From: an uncultured Pontibacter sp. | GTDB lineage: Bacteria > Bacteroidota > Bacteroidia > Cytophagales > Hymenobacteraceae | Assembly: GCF_947492645.1 (NCBI RefSeq) | Contig: NZ_CANLMZ010000002.1 | Location: 110,324 to 174,323 of the forward strand | Reading direction: 5' to 3' | Length of the DNA: 64,000 bases | In this document: piece after piece, positions 17,184 to 26,880 of the stretch | How positions within the stretch are numbered: the first letter of the stretch is position 1 | How the letters are laid out: each line of letters begins with the position of its first letter | Notes under the pieces: generated by a model | Database searches by the model: none | Seen by the model: the letters and a program-made list of their open reading frames with translations, nothing else | Told to the model about the DNA's origin: nothing | Program-made: the position numbers and the translations under genes

Positions 17184-17606
17184 TTAAAGTTTTGAAAATA
17201 AAGCATAAAAATTTTGGGGCTGGTTTATTTGTTCTGATTTTTCTTCATAAACAACCGCTTTAAAGGCCTCAGAGCCCATATTCACCGTTTTATACTTTGT
17301 GGCATCTGTCCATAACAAGTCACCGGCTCTCACATTTCTTTCTTCTGTTTTGCCTTCTGATGTAGTAACCTGCAAAGTGCCGGCTGTGGCAGCATATGCT
17401 TTCTGGCCAGGGTGCGCGTGTACATCAACAAACTCACCTGGCTTTAATTCAACCTCCCAGAGCCGCATGCTGTGGTTATCCAGCAGTTGGGAGAAGGTTC
17501 GGGGTGCACCATTGGTAGTGCAGCCGTTTCCGGGGCCGCCTGCCCAGGCTGTTGCTGCTGTTAATGCTAGTGCCAGGGTAGCGGCAATTCTCGATAATTT
17601 TTTCAT
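17184..17606 (-). CDS. Exported cupin-domain protein
   Basis: 140 residues with a signal peptide (about residues 1-22, TAATAWA-GG). The mature part is a single cupin barrel: MRLWEVELKPGEFVDVHAHPGQKAYAATAGTLQV carries motif 1 with histidines of the HxH type, and VRAGDLLWTDATKYKTVNMG is motif 2. A metal site is plausible; catalytic activity is unknown, and many such proteins are simple binding or stress proteins. Single gene read toward the shared terminator. Confidence 0.75.
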   Translation of the reverse strand: MKKLSRIAATLALALTAATAWAGGPGNGCTTNGAPRTFSQLLDNHSMRLWEVELKPGEFVDVHAHPGQKAYAATAGTLQVTTSEGKTEERNVRAGDLLWTDATKYKTVNMGSEAFKAVVYEEKSEQINQPQNFYALFSKL

Positions 17607-17964
17607 AGTTGCTTTAGTAATTAGGATTAGGTATCAAATAATAGGTAGCAGAGAAGTATATAAAACCAGGAGCAAGGAAGGTGAAACAGGGTGCCTGCCC
17701 TAGTAACGGTAGCGTATTATAAGTACGACTGCTAAGCTTAGGATATTGTATGATTATGAGTATTTGTAGTATAATTTAACTTTTGCTTAACATTTAGATT
17801 TTGGTTCTGAGTTTTAGACAGTACTGCTGCTATGTACTTTAAAGATGTAGCTGCCAGCACATAAGTTGCCTGATTGCTAGCTAAGCAAGCCACGAATTGA
17901 TGAGGACACCGTATGGCAGGGCCAATGGTATGTTAGGAAAAGGGAATGGCAGGAAATTAAGGTA
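17607..17964. other. Intergenic region, nothing recognised
   Basis: A 358-bp gap between the cupin gene start and the priA stop, both minus strand. I see no convincing ORF, RNA or hairpin terminator for priA. It must contain the cupin promoter, but no clear TAnnTTTG/TTTG pair stands out. Confidence 0.4.
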
Positions 17965-20496
17965 TTAAACCGGGTCTACGTCGGCAACTATACGCACATC
18001 TTTAAAATCTGGTAATAGCTTCAGGTTAAAAATAGCCTGGGCAATAAGGCCTTTAGCGTTACGCAGGTTGGTTGTTTCACGGGGCAGCTTTACATGCACC
18101 TCCTGCAAAAACAGGTTTCGTATTTTGAAGATGTACGGTACTTCCGGCCCCAGCACTTGCTGTTTTCCCATTCTGTCGGTCAGGTCTTTGGCTAAAACAA
18201 TAGCTGCGTTCTCTGCTACACGCTCGTCCATGTGCTTTACCGTTACCTTGATCATGCGCACAAACGGAGGGTAACCAAAGCGCATACGCTCCTCTATCTC
18301 GTGCTCGTACAGGCTTTGGTAATCATTGTTGCGTACTTTCCTGAAAATGGGTTGCAGCGGGTCTCTTGTCTGGATAATCACCGTACCGGGTTTCTCTTTC
18401 CGGCCTGCACGGCCACTAACCTGCACAAACAACTGGTACGCCCGCTCATGCGCCCTGAAATCCGGAAAGTTGATGATCGTATCAGCGTTAAGTATACCCA
18501 CCAGGCTCACATGCTCAAAATCGAGGCCCTTGGTTACCATCTGCGTGCCTACCAGCACGTTGGTTTTACCCGTTTCAAAGTCAGCGATTATTTGTTGGTA
18601 GCTGTTCTTTTTCTTGGTAGTGTCCAGGTCCATGCGCTGCACATCAGCACTTGGCAAGAGCAGCTTTAGTTCGTCTTCTACCTTTTCGGTACCAAAGCCC
18701 ATACTTTTAAGCGTAGTAGCGCCGCAGGCGGGGCAATCATGGGGCATGCGTTCGTGGTAGCCGCAGTAGTGGCAACGCAGTTCGTTGTTATACTTGTGGT
18801 ACGATAAACTTACGGCGCAATGCCTGCACTTAGGTATCCAGCTACACTCGTCGCAACTGATGAACGGGGCATAGCCACGCCTGTTCTGGAAAAGTATAAC
18901 CTGCTCTTTACGGTTCAGCCTTTCTTCGATGGCAGTTAACAACTTACCGGAGAAGTGGCTGTGCATGTTTTTGCGATGCTGCTCTTCACGGGTATTTACC
19001 AACTCAATTTCCGGTAACTGGGCTTCCCCAAAGCGTTTTGTCATCTCTACCAGTCCCCAGCGGCCGGTTTTGCAGTTGTAATAGGTTTCTACAGACGGTG
19101 TGGCTGAGCCAAGCAAAGTTTTGGCACCTTGCAGGTGCGCCATCATCAGGGCAGTTTCGCGGGCATTGTAGCGCGGTGCCGGATCGTATTGCTTGTAACT
19201 GGCTTCGTGCTCTTCGTCAATAATAACTAAAGATAAATCGTGGAAAGGCAGAAACACGGACGAACGCACCCCAACCACCACCTGAAAACGGCCCGAAAGT
19301 ATACCCTGCCATACTTCGGCACGCTCGTTATCAGAAAATTTAGAGTGGTAAACGCCCAACTTCTCGCCAAAAACCTTCATTAGGCGCTGTACGATCTGGG
19401 CTGTGAGGGCAATTTCCGGTAGCAAGTATAAAACCTGGCCACCACTATCTAAAGCATGTTTTATGAGATCGATGTATACTTCGGTTTTGCCGCTACCGGT
19501 AACGCCATGCAGCAATACGGTGTCCCGCTCTTTAAACAAGCCAAGAATTTCGTCCTTTGCCTTTGCCTGGTGCTCCGATAAGGCCATGGGCATCAACTTT
19601 GGCTGATGATCCACGGGAAACCGCGACACTACCTGATCAAACTGCTCCAGCACGCCTTTTTTGATAAGCGTATTGATAGAAGAAGCCGAAAGGTGCGGCG
19701 CATTGCTTAACTCGCTTTTGGCCACACCCTTATAATTTAAATTTATATCCTGGTGTACAGGTACTTTTTGCAGGTAGTTCAGCAGCACATCCAGTTGCTT
19801 GGGCTGTGGCGCCAGTTGGTTAAACAGCTCTTCCAGCATCCCTTCATCCTGCACAAAATGCTCTGAAATGCGCACCTTCTTCACCACCTTCGGCGAGAAC
19901 TTATCGCTTACCTGCTCATAAATAATGATCGCCTCTTTCTGGATGAGCGATTTGATAAATTTATGATAGCTCTTTAACTGTAGCAGGTTGCCAATATCAG
20001 TAAATGTCAGGGCTTGGTTTTGCTGCAGCGCATAGATGATCTTTTCCTCCTGGGGGGCAAGTATAAGCTCGTCCTCTTCGGGGTTGTAGTGCGGGTGCAG
20101 CTGTATGCGCGACTCGCTGCTAAGTTTAAGTGCAGATGGCAGGGCAGCGTTAATCACTTCGCCCAAGGTGCACATATAATAGTCGGCAATCCACTTAAAC
20201 AGCTTCAACTGCGGTGTGGTGATGATTGGCTTATCATCGAGCACATCCAGAATATACTTGGCCTGGTAATCAGCCGGAGCATTTTGGTGTATGTCGGCCA
20301 CAATGCAACTTAGCACCTTTTTAGATCCGAACTGCACAATCACCCGCACCCCCACCAGCACCTCATCGTTCATTTCGAAGGGAATACGGTAGGTATAGAG
20401 CTTTGGCAATGGCAATGGCAGAATCACATCAGCAAAAAAGGTGACGCGTTCCACGGCCTGCTCCGGCGGGTAATTAAAATTGAGTAGCTCTGACAA
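17965..20496 (-). CDS. priA: Primosomal protein N' (replication restart helicase PriA)
   Basis: 843 residues, an SF2 3'-5' DNA helicase that reloads the replisome at stalled forks. The order of domains is complete: N-terminal 3'BD-like domain (FFADVILPLPLPKLYTYRIP, residues 20-39), winged helix, helicase with Walker A GVTGSGKT (331-338) and DEEH box (427-430), a zinc-binding insert with CDEC, CRHC, CHYC and CPAC pairs at about 545-590, helicase lobe 2 (VGTQMVTKGLDFEHVSLV ... QVSGRAGR), and a C-terminal domain. The start is TTG at 20496 (no ATG fits before the conserved domain); an upstream in-frame extension without ATG is open, so the exact start is uncertain. A 135-nt gap separates it from the upstream DUF255 gene. 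Confidence 0.95.
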   Translation of the reverse strand: MSELLNFNYPPEQAVERVTFFADVILPLPLPKLYTYRIPFEMNDEVLVGVRVIVQFGSKKVLSCIVADIHQNAPADYQAKYILDVLDDKPIITTPQLKLFKWIADYYMCTLGEVINAALPSALKLSSESRIQLHPHYNPEEDELILAPQEEKIIYALQQNQALTFTDIGNLLQLKSYHKFIKSLIQKEAIIIYEQVSDKFSPKVVKKVRISEHFVQDEGMLEELFNQLAPQPKQLDVLLNYLQKVPVHQDINLNYKGVAKSELSNAPHLSASSINTLIKKGVLEQFDQVVSRFPVDHQPKLMPMALSEHQAKAKDEILGLFKERDTVLLHGVTGSGKTEVYIDLIKHALDSGGQVLYLLPEIALTAQIVQRLMKVFGEKLGVYHSKFSDNERAEVWQGILSGRFQVVVGVRSSVFLPFHDLSLVIIDEEHEASYKQYDPAPRYNARETALMMAHLQGAKTLLGSATPSVETYYNCKTGRWGLVEMTKRFGEAQLPEIELVNTREEQHRKNMHSHFSGKLLTAIEERLNRKEQVILFQNRRGYAPFISCDECSWIPKCRHCAVSLSYHKYNNELRCHYCGYHERMPHDCPACGATTLKSMGFGTEKVEDELKLLLPSADVQRMDLDTTKKKNSYQQIIADFETGKTNVLVGTQMVTKGLDFEHVSLVGILNADTIINFPDFRAHERAYQLFVQVSGRAGRKEKPGTVIIQTRDPLQPIFRKVRNNDYQSLYEHEIEERMRFGYPPFVRMIKVTVKHMDERVAENAAIVLAKDLTDRMGKQQVLGPEVPYIFKIRNLFLQEVHVKLPRETTNLRNAKGLIAQAIFNLKLLPDFKDVRIVADVDPV

Positions 20497-20631
20497 AGGG
20501 TGTAAGTATAAATGCCTTACAGCAAAGGTCGTAAAAAAGGAGCTAATTGCTAAATTGTTGTCTGGCGAATTGCTTAGAGAGCTGACTTTTGGTACACGAT
20601 CTTTATGCCTTCACCCAACCAAACGCTTTTA

Positions 20632-22698
20632 TTACAGTACCGGGAATTTCTCGTTTTCCTGGTTACTTGATAGCTGTTTTATGGCTTCAGCTGCTGAATG
20701 TACAGGTAACTGGCAAGTTTTATTGTAGCATACATAAACCGTTGTTTTGCCCCCAATGGCCTCTCTCTGCTGAAGTAGTGGCATCTCGCTTTTAGCTGTA
20801 GTGCCGGCAAGTATGATGTTAGGCAAGTAAAAAGAACTGATCTCGGCGCGCATTTCCGGGGCTTCCGGGCCTATGATAGCCACTTCGGCGGTTTGTACCA
20901 GCTTGTAGTAATAAAGTATAGCCCAGTTGCCTAAATGGGTAGGTTCTTTCAATACCAGGTCTTGTACAGTTGCGAGCATATTCTCTGATAAAGCCGTATA
21001 GCGCTGCTCATCAAAGTACAAACCAAGCAGGTGCAGGTTAACAGCCATCACAGCGTTAGAAGACGGTATTACGTTATCGATGAGTTCTTTTTTGCGGGAT
21101 ATCAGTTTCTCCGAGGCTTTATCAGTAAAGAAAAACAGGTTGTCGGTTTCATCAAAGAAATTAGCTAAAGTATAAGCGGTTAGGTCTTTTGCCTGCTGCA
21201 GCCACTTCTCGTCGAACGTTACTTCGTACAACCTGATAAAGGCTGAGATCACCAGGGCGTAATCTTCCAGAAAACCATCTATTGTTGCCTTGCCTTGCTT
21301 GAAATTGTGATACAGTTTATCTCCTGTTTTAAAGTTCTGAAGTATAAAGTCGGCGTTGCGTAGGGCCAACTGCAAAAAGTGCTTATTGCCAAAAACATAA
21401 TAAGCGTCAGCCAGCCCTTTAAGCATTAGCGCATTCCAGGAGCAAAGGATTTTATCATCCAGGCCAGGCCTTACCCGCTGTGCCCGCACCTGCATAATTT
21501 TTTCTTTCCAGTTCTGCACCATATCCTGCAGTACTTCTATCTCCAGTTCATTTTCTTCGGCAAAAGCCTCATCGCTTATGCGGCGGTGCAGGATGTTACG
21601 GCCATGCTCAAAGTTACCTGCTGCCGTGGCGTGGTAATACTTCGAGAAAAGTGGTTCTTCGGAGCCGAACAGCTGGTGCAGTTCATCCTTAGTGAAAGTA
21701 TAAAATTTGCCTTCTTCTCCTTCGCTGTCTGCATCCAACGAAGAGTAGAAGCCGCCTTCCAGGCTCATCAGCTCTCGCTCTACAAAAGCTATGGTCTCAT
21801 ACACTACATCGTGGTAGAGTGTCTCTCTGGTTGCCTGGTAAGCTTCAGCATAAAGCGAAATCAGCTGGCCGTTATCGTAAAGCATCTTCTCGAAATGGGG
21901 TACCAGCCATTCAGCATCCACGGAATAACGTGCAAAGCCGCCACCAATTTGGTCGTAAATGCCCCCATAGGCCATTTCGCGGAGTGTCAGGTGCAGGTGC
22001 TTTAGTATCTGCTCGTCTTTTGAGTGGTGGTGGTAGCGTAAGAGCCAGAGGTAGTTGGTAGGTATCGGAAATTTGGGGGCAGGGGAGAGGCCGCCATGCT
22101 TCTTGTCGAAGTGTGCCGTTACCTTATGGCATATTTTTTTCAGATCTTCCTCTTTTACCTGTAGTGTACTTTGCTTAAGCCCATATACCTCCAGCTCGCT
22201 GCGATTTAGGTGCTTAACAAATTCTTCTGCCGACTTATTTAATTCTTGCCGGTTAGTGGCATAAGCTTCGGAAATGTTTAGTAGCAAGCTTACCCATTGC
22301 TGTGGCTGAAAGTATGTGCCTCCGTAAAAAGGCTTGGCTTCTGAGTTCAGGAAAACATTTAAAGGCCAGCCACCTTGTAAACCCATCGCATGAACGGCAT
22401 CCATGTACAGGCTGTCCACGTCGGGGCGCTCTTCTCGGTCCACTTTAACGCATACAAAGTGCCTGTTCATTATTTCCGCAACCTTTTCGTTTTCAAAAGA
22501 CTGGTGTTCCATTACATGGCACCAATGGCAGGCGGCATAACCTATACTTACTATAATCGGCTTGTCTTCCTGCTTTGCTCTGTTAAGTGCTTCCGTGCCC
22601 CAGGGGTACCAATCTACAGGGTTGTAAGCATGCTGCAGCAGGTAAGGACTGCTCTCTTTTATAAGTCGGTTAGCGTTCTTCTCTTTATTCTTTGCCAT
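20632..22698 (-). CDS. DUF255/SPATA20 (YyaL) family thioredoxin-like protein
   Basis: 688 residues. The N-terminal ~160 form a thioredoxin-like fold: [20 protein letters not shown], then [16 protein letters not shown] with redox CxxC at C57/C60, then [12 protein letters not shown] and GGWPLNVFL. The rest is an (alpha/alpha)6 barrel like N-acylglucosamine 2-epimerase/cellobiose epimerase ([50 protein letters not shown]). The family is widely conserved from bacteria to man; its reaction is not established. No signal peptide, so cytoplasmic. It lies in a same-strand run with priA and the GSCFA gene. Confidence 0.9.
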   Translation of the reverse strand: MAKNKEKNANRLIKESSPYLLQHAYNPVDWYPWGTEALNRAKQEDKPIIVSIGYAACHWCHVMEHQSFENEKVAEIMNRHFVCVKVDREERPDVDSLYMDAVHAMGLQGGWPLNVFLNSEAKPFYGGTYFQPQQWVSLLLNISEAYATNRQELNKSAEEFVKHLNRSELEVYGLKQSTLQVKEEDLKKICHKVTAHFDKKHGGLSPAPKFPIPTNYLWLLRYHHHSKDEQILKHLHLTLREMAYGGIYDQIGGGFARYSVDAEWLVPHFEKMLYDNGQLISLYAEAYQATRETLYHDVVYETIAFVERELMSLEGGFYSSLDADSEGEEGKFYTFTKDELHQLFGSEEPLFSKYYHATAAGNFEHGRNILHRRISDEAFAEENELEIEVLQDMVQNWKEKIMQVRAQRVRPGLDDKILCSWNALMLKGLADAYYVFGNKHFLQLALRNADFILQNFKTGDKLYHNFKQGKATIDGFLEDYALVISAFIRLYEVTFDEKWLQQAKDLTAYTLANFFDETDNLFFFTDKASEKLISRKKELIDNVIPSSNAVMAVNLHLLGLYFDEQRYTALSENMLATVQDLVLKEPTHLGNWAILYYYKLVQTAEVAIIGPEAPEMRAEISSFYLPNIILAGTTAKSEMPLLQQREAIGGKTTVYVCYNKTCQLPVHSAAEAIKQLSSNQENEKFPVL

Positions 22699-22789
22699 AC
22701 AATTGCCGGGTTAACCTTAGGTAGTGTCTTAATTAATTACGGGCAAGCAAAGCAAAAGTATTGGGCAGAGTGTAATGTATAAGGGCCTC

Positions 22790-23770
22790 TCAGCTTTTTA
22801 GCTGCGCTGTTAAATACTCGATTTCCGATGTTGTATTGATTTTATACTTTTCCGAAAGCTGCTTTAGTTGTGTTATCGTGTTCTTCAGGAAAGCCTGGTG
22901 ACCTTCGCTTTCCGGGTGAAATGGCCTGTGGACGAGTGCTTTTGATAGTTTACCCCACTCTGCAGCAAACCGTTTAAACTGCTCCTCATAGTAGGCATTT
23001 ATAAACTTGTCCCAGATATAATTCTCTGCTAAAGTAGTCGGGTGCAGCATATCATCTTTGTAGTAGCGGTAGTCTCGCAAGTCATCCATCATAATCTCGT
23101 ATGCCGGGAAGTATAGCACCTCCTGGTAACGCTCCTGAAGGTAGTGGCAAAGCAGGCGTAGTTGCGACTTGCTCACGCTGTTCATGGTAAGTGTTTCCTT
23201 TACATGGCGAACAGGACTTACAGTTAAAACTACTTTAAGCTTCGGGTTTATACTTTTTAATAGTTGCAAGGTTTGCTCGAAGGCGTGCAGCGTATCCTGG
23301 AGGTTAAGTAACAGCCGGTTGAAATGTTTGGATGGTAATTTATGGCAATTGGCTACCACATTACCGTTTTCTAAAAGTTTGTAAGCTACTGCCGTACCTA
23401 AGGTAATGATAAGTAGGTTTGCAGTTTGTAGGTACTGGTCAGTTATCTGAAGGCGTTCCTGTATTTGCTTTAGTAACTGGTTTTTATCAGGAGAGGAAAT
23501 GGAAGAATGTAAATCATAAGCATACCAGATGCCATTGTGCTGCACCAGGTGCGATTCAAAATTATAGGGAGTGCCTGCAGCTGTATTTAAAAGCTGGCAA
23601 ACTGAAACAGGGTTAAACAGCGTGCCGAATGGGTTAGTCAGTACATCTACCTTATGCTGCTGTAGCTTATTTCCGATAACTTCAGCAAAACAAGATCCTA
23701 TGGTCAGCACTTTATCTTGGAGGGTAACATTAAGACCTGTATTGGGTACATCAACTTCTGTCCGGAACAT
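22790..23770 (-). CDS. GSCFA domain-containing protein
   Basis: 326 residues. The name-giving motif is at residues 26-30 in VLTIGSCFAEVIG; further family features are NPFGTLFNPVSV, LIITLGTAVAYK and VVLTVSPVRHVKETLTMN. The fold is related to SGNH/GDSL hydrolases, with Ser27 of GSC as candidate nucleophile and DMLHPTTLA as the Asp-x-x-His block. Substrate unknown. A 91-nt gap separates it from the DUF255 gene downstream. Confidence 0.88.
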   Translation of the reverse strand: MFRTEVDVPNTGLNVTLQDKVLTIGSCFAEVIGNKLQQHKVDVLTNPFGTLFNPVSVCQLLNTAAGTPYNFESHLVQHNGIWYAYDLHSSISSPDKNQLLKQIQERLQITDQYLQTANLLIITLGTAVAYKLLENGNVVANCHKLPSKHFNRLLLNLQDTLHAFEQTLQLLKSINPKLKVVLTVSPVRHVKETLTMNSVSKSQLRLLCHYLQERYQEVLYFPAYEIMMDDLRDYRYYKDDMLHPTTLAENYIWDKFINAYYEEQFKRFAAEWGKLSKALVHRPFHPESEGHQAFLKNTITQLKQLSEKYKINTTSEIEYLTAQLKS

Positions 23771-23893
23771 GGTGTCTGTTATTTTAATTTGAGAAAAGGC
23801 AGTATAGCCTGTACTTTAATGCCTATCAAGAATATACCTGAGCAATTTAACTTTATTACTTCAGGTATTATAATTGGGCGGATGGGGTAGGGG

Positions 23894-23930
23894 CAAAAAA
23901 AAGCGTTCTGCCTTTAGGGCAGAACGCTTT
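23894..23930 (-). terminator. Terminator of the rpsF-rpsR-rplI operon
   Basis: A 13-bp GC-rich stem, AAAGCGTTCTGCC / GGCAGAACGCTTT, with a 5-nt loop. On the minus strand it is followed by a run of T (complement of the A8 run at 23895-23902). It lies 22 nt after the rplI stop. Confidence 0.88.
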
Positions 23931-23952
23931 GGTAGTAGTCTTTTTGGTATGG

Positions 23953-24396
23953 TTATTCAGCAACTACGTTGAAACGTACTTGGTGCTTCACTTCTTTGTG
24001 CAGGTTAAGGGTTGCAGTATATTCACCTGCAGACTTAACTTCCTGATCAAAAGAAATGCGCTTACGGTCAACATCAAATCCTTTTGCTTTTAAAGCATCA
24101 GATATTTGAAGTGTAGTAACTGAACCGAAGATTTTGCCAGACTCGCCAACTTTAGCCGGAATCTCAAGTGTGATATCACCGATGTTGTTTGCCAACTCCT
24201 GTGCATCGCCCTGGATTTTTTCAGCTTTGTGTGCAGCCTGACGGATGTTTTCAGCAACAACCTTTTTGTTAGATACGCTAGCGATAACTGCCAACCCCTG
24301 TGGGATAAGGTAGTTACGGCCGTATCCTGGCTTAACTGTTACTGTATCGTTTTTGTAGCCTAAGCCCTTAACGTCATCTCTAAGTATTACTTCCAT
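23953..24396 (-). CDS. rplI: 50S ribosomal protein L9
   Basis: 147 residues, normal length for bL9. N-terminal domain MEVILRDDVKGLGYKNDTVTV with the PGYGRNYLIPQGLA signature, then the long connecting helix and the C-terminal rRNA-binding domain (GKIFGSVTTLQISDAL). It binds domain V of 23S rRNA. Last gene of rpsF-rpsR-rplI, 12 nt after rpsR and followed by a strong terminator. Confidence 0.98.
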   Translation of the reverse strand: MEVILRDDVKGLGYKNDTVTVKPGYGRNYLIPQGLAVIASVSNKKVVAENIRQAAHKAEKIQGDAQELANNIGDITLEIPAKVGESGKIFGSVTTLQISDALKAKGFDVDRKRISFDQEVKSAGEYTATLNLHKEVKHQVRFNVVAE

Positions 24397-24408
24397 CGTT
24401 TGCCCTCC

Positions 24409-24660
24409 TTATTTTAAAGAATCTGTTACATAAGGTAAAATAGCAAGGTGTCTTGCTCTGGCAACTGCCTGAGATACTTTGCGCTGGAATTTCAAGCTAG
24501 TACCTGTAAGTCTTCTTGGAAGAATCTTGCCTTGCTCGTTTACGAACTTAAGCAGGAAGTTACCGTCTTTGTAGTCGATATACTTAATTCCGCTTTTCTT
24601 GAAACGGCAGTATTTCTGACGGTTTTCTTGTTTGTGTACTCTTTCGTTAACTAAGCTCAT
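24409..24660 (-). CDS. rpsR: 30S ribosomal protein S18
   Basis: 83 residues, basic, with the bS18 core [15 protein letters not shown] and [27 protein letters not shown]. It pairs with S6 on the 30S platform. Its ATG overlaps the rpsF stop as TAATG, so translation is coupled, which fits equimolar S6:S18. Confidence 0.98.
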   Translation of the reverse strand: MSLVNERVHKQENRQKYCRFKKSGIKYIDYKDGNFLLKFVNEQGKILPRRLTGTSLKFQRKVSQAVARARHLAILPYVTDSLK

Positions 24661-25028
24661 TATCCTTTAACCTCCTCTTTTTTAGCTTGTGATTTGAACT
24701 CTCCGTTTCTTCTACGCTCGTTGTAAGCAACTGCGTGCTTATCAAGAACTGTAGTCAAGAAGCGAACAACTTTTTCGTCACGGCGGTAAGCCAGCTCTAG
24801 CGCATCAACAATGTTGGTAGTCGCTTTGAACTCGATCAGGTGGTAGAAACCTGTTGACTTCTTCTGGATTGGATAAGCCAGTTTGCGAAGGCCCCAGTTC
24901 TCTTCGTGAATAATGTCGGCGCCATTTTCCTTAAGCACCTGTCTGAACTTCTCGACCGTTTCCTGCATCTGAACATCGCTCAAAAGCGGAGTCAGGATGA
25001 AGACCGTTTCGTAATTTCTCAATTCCAT
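24660..25028 (-). CDS. rpsF: 30S ribosomal protein S6
   Basis: 122 residues, [20 protein letters not shown] at the start and the expected [23 protein letters not shown] core of bS6. First gene of the operon; a good -7/-33 promoter lies about 35-65 nt upstream. The C-terminal tail is Lys/Glu-rich ([15 protein letters not shown]) as in other Bacteroidota. Confidence 0.98.
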   Translation of the reverse strand: MELRNYETVFILTPLLSDVQMQETVEKFRQVLKENGADIIHEENWGLRKLAYPIQKKSTGFYHLIEFKATTNIVDALELAYRRDEKVVRFLTTVLDKHAVAYNERRRNGEFKSQAKKEEVKG

Positions 25029-25061
25029 TCGGTTCGATATATAATTTTAAATTTAAGCGTG

Positions 25062-25092
25062 CAAATATAGCGGGAAGATTCCTCAATAGCAA
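25062..25092 (-). promoter_or_regulatory. Promoter of the rpsF operon
   Basis: Read on the minus strand: -33 element TTGC (25092-25089), spacer of exactly 19 nt, -7 element TATATTTG (25069-25062), matching the Bacteroidota consensus TTTG-N19-TAnnTTTG. It lies about 35 nt upstream of the rpsF ATG. Confidence 0.65.
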
Positions 25093-25518
25093 GTTAGAGT
25101 CATATTATTAAGTATGAGATAGTATAGGCAAGGTGAATAAGGAAAAATGCCCATAATATATTATATAAGAGGAAAGGTGTTTCGTGCCAGGCCGAGCCAA
25201 AATAAACTTAGTTTTAGTGAAGTGTATTATTCAAATATAACTTATGCCTTAACAAAGAGTATACGAAGTAGAAAAATTGCATGGATACTAAGAGAAAATA
25301 CAGATAAGTGGTTTTTAAATATAGAATTCATTATTTAAAATAATTCTAAATAAAAGTACTCTGTATATTATAAAAGGGGGATTTCGACAAATGACAGGTA
25401 TGGCTCGTCGTGTAACCCAAAAAACCACTTATTAAGTTTGATTAATGGATTTCGCATAGTAGATTTGTGCCCGTAAAGTAAATTCACCATTATACTAAAC
25501 ACACAAGTGATCTTGGCT
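25093..25518. other. AT-rich intergenic region upstream of the respiratory cluster
   Basis: About 425 bp between the divergent rpsF and actA genes. AT-rich, with a 63-codon plus-strand frame (25147-25338) whose composition (many Ile, Lys, Asn, Tyr) simply reflects base composition; I do not call it. The region must contain the main promoter of the act/oxidase cluster. A TTTG at 25464-25467 is a possible -33 element but the matching -7 box is weak. Confidence 0.5.
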
Positions 25519-26838
25519 ATGATTAGCTGTATACTTAAAACTAAATCCAAAGTCTTTTTTGCCTTCTTGTTTGCGTTAGTAGTTTCTTTTGGAGCGATTG
25601 CCCAGGAGCAAGCTAGTGAGCAGGCTGAAGTTGCAACAAAAGGAGTAGAGCCCGGTGCTACGCAAGGCGCAACTACTGATGCAACCCCTGCAGGTGATCC
25701 TGCTGTGATTGATGCAGGCGAAGCCCTGTTTAAAAACAACTGTGTGGTTTGCCACTCTGCCGGTTCTGATGTTATTGTTGGCCCAGGTCTGCAAGGTATC
25801 ACACAGAAGAGAAATGAAGCATGGTTGATCAAATGGATCAAAAATTCACAGGCGCTAATTTCGGCTGGAGATAAAGATGCTATTGCTGTTTATAATGAGT
25901 ACAACAAGCAGGCAATGCCTTCTTTTGCATTCTCTGATGATGAGATAAAGTCAATTTTGGCTTATGTCGAATCGGGTAAAGGTGTTGTTTCGGCTCCTGT
26001 TGCGGGTCCTGAAGGTGCAACTGCCGGAGAAAATGTAGGTACAGACGCTATAGGCGCAGTAGGAGGGTATCTTGATATTATCCTGGTTGTGTTGATCGTG
26101 GTGTTGATCGTATTAGTGGTGACGCTATTGCTGATTACTTCACTTCTGAAGAACTACCTGAATAAGAACCGCAAGCTTGATGAGTACGATAGCGAAATCG
26201 TAAACCAGCGTTTCGACTTCTCTAAGATATATAAGTCGAAAGCCGTTCGTACGCTTGTTGTGCTGATCTTTGTGGTTGTATTGCTAGACCTTACTATTGA
26301 TAAGGTAATGGGTATAGGTATACAGCAAGGATATGCTCCGAAGCAGCCAATTGCATTCTCTCACAAACTGCACGCAGGGGAGCATCAAATAAACTGTAAC
26401 TACTGCCACTCAACTGTTTATGAAAGCAAGAGTGCTAGTATCCCATCGGCAAACATCTGTATGAACTGCCATAGCCAGATTAAAACGGAATCTCCTGAGA
26501 TCCAGAAAATCTACAGAGCAATTGAGCGCAACAGACCAATCGAGTGGGTTCGTATCCACAACCTTCCTGATCTGTCATACTTCAACCACTCGCAGCACAC
26601 ACAAGTTGGTGGTGTAGAGTGCCAGACTTGCCATGGTCCAATTGAGGAAATGGATGTTGTTTACCAGTACTCTCCATTAACAATGGGCTGGTGTATCGAC
26701 TGCCACCGCGAAACTCCACTTAACACAGAAGGCAATGAGTACTATGACAACTTAGTAGAGTTGCATGAGTCTACTTCTAAAGGAGCATTTACGGTGTCTT
26801 CGAATGGTGGTACAGAGTGTTCTAAATGCCACTATTAA
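25519..26838 (+). CDS. actA: Alternative Complex III subunit ActA, fused monoheme plus pentaheme cytochrome c
   Basis: 439 residues from the ATG at 25519 (a GTG 12 nt upstream is also in frame). Signal peptide-like N-terminus, then a small cytochrome c domain with CVVCH at residues 75-79 and a Met ligand candidate in QAMPSF. Two membrane helices follow near 187-215 and 240-260, then a multiheme domain with five CxxCH sites: CNYCH, CMNCH, CQTCH, CIDCH and CSKCH. In ACIII, ActA carries electrons from the iron-sulfur protein toward cytochrome oxidase. The six CxxCH motifs mean an extra N-terminal heme domain compared with a plain pentaheme ActA. First gene of the act cluster. Confidence 0.93.
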   Translation: MISCILKTKSKVFFAFLFALVVSFGAIAQEQASEQAEVATKGVEPGATQGATTDATPAGDPAVIDAGEALFKNNCVVCHSAGSDVIVGPGLQGITQKRNEAWLIKWIKNSQALISAGDKDAIAVYNEYNKQAMPSFAFSDDEIKSILAYVESGKGVVSAPVAGPEGATAGENVGTDAIGAVGGYLDIILVVLIVVLIVLVVTLLLITSLLKNYLNKNRKLDEYDSEIVNQRFDFSKIYKSKAVRTLVVLIFVVVLLDLTIDKVMGIGIQQGYAPKQPIAFSHKLHAGEHQINCNYCHSTVYESKSASIPSANICMNCHSQIKTESPEIQKIYRAIERNRPIEWVRIHNLPDLSYFNHSQHTQVGGVECQTCHGPIEEMDVVYQYSPLTMGWCIDCHRETPLNTEGNEYYDNLVELHESTSKGAFTVSSNGGTECSKCHY

Positions 26839-26880
26839 TCAATATCATTTCATTTAGTATTCGAGTTTTCTAGATATAAT

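Noticed and set aside
25147..25338. 63-codon frame in the gap before actA
   Set aside because: AT-driven composition with no domain and no supporting start signal.
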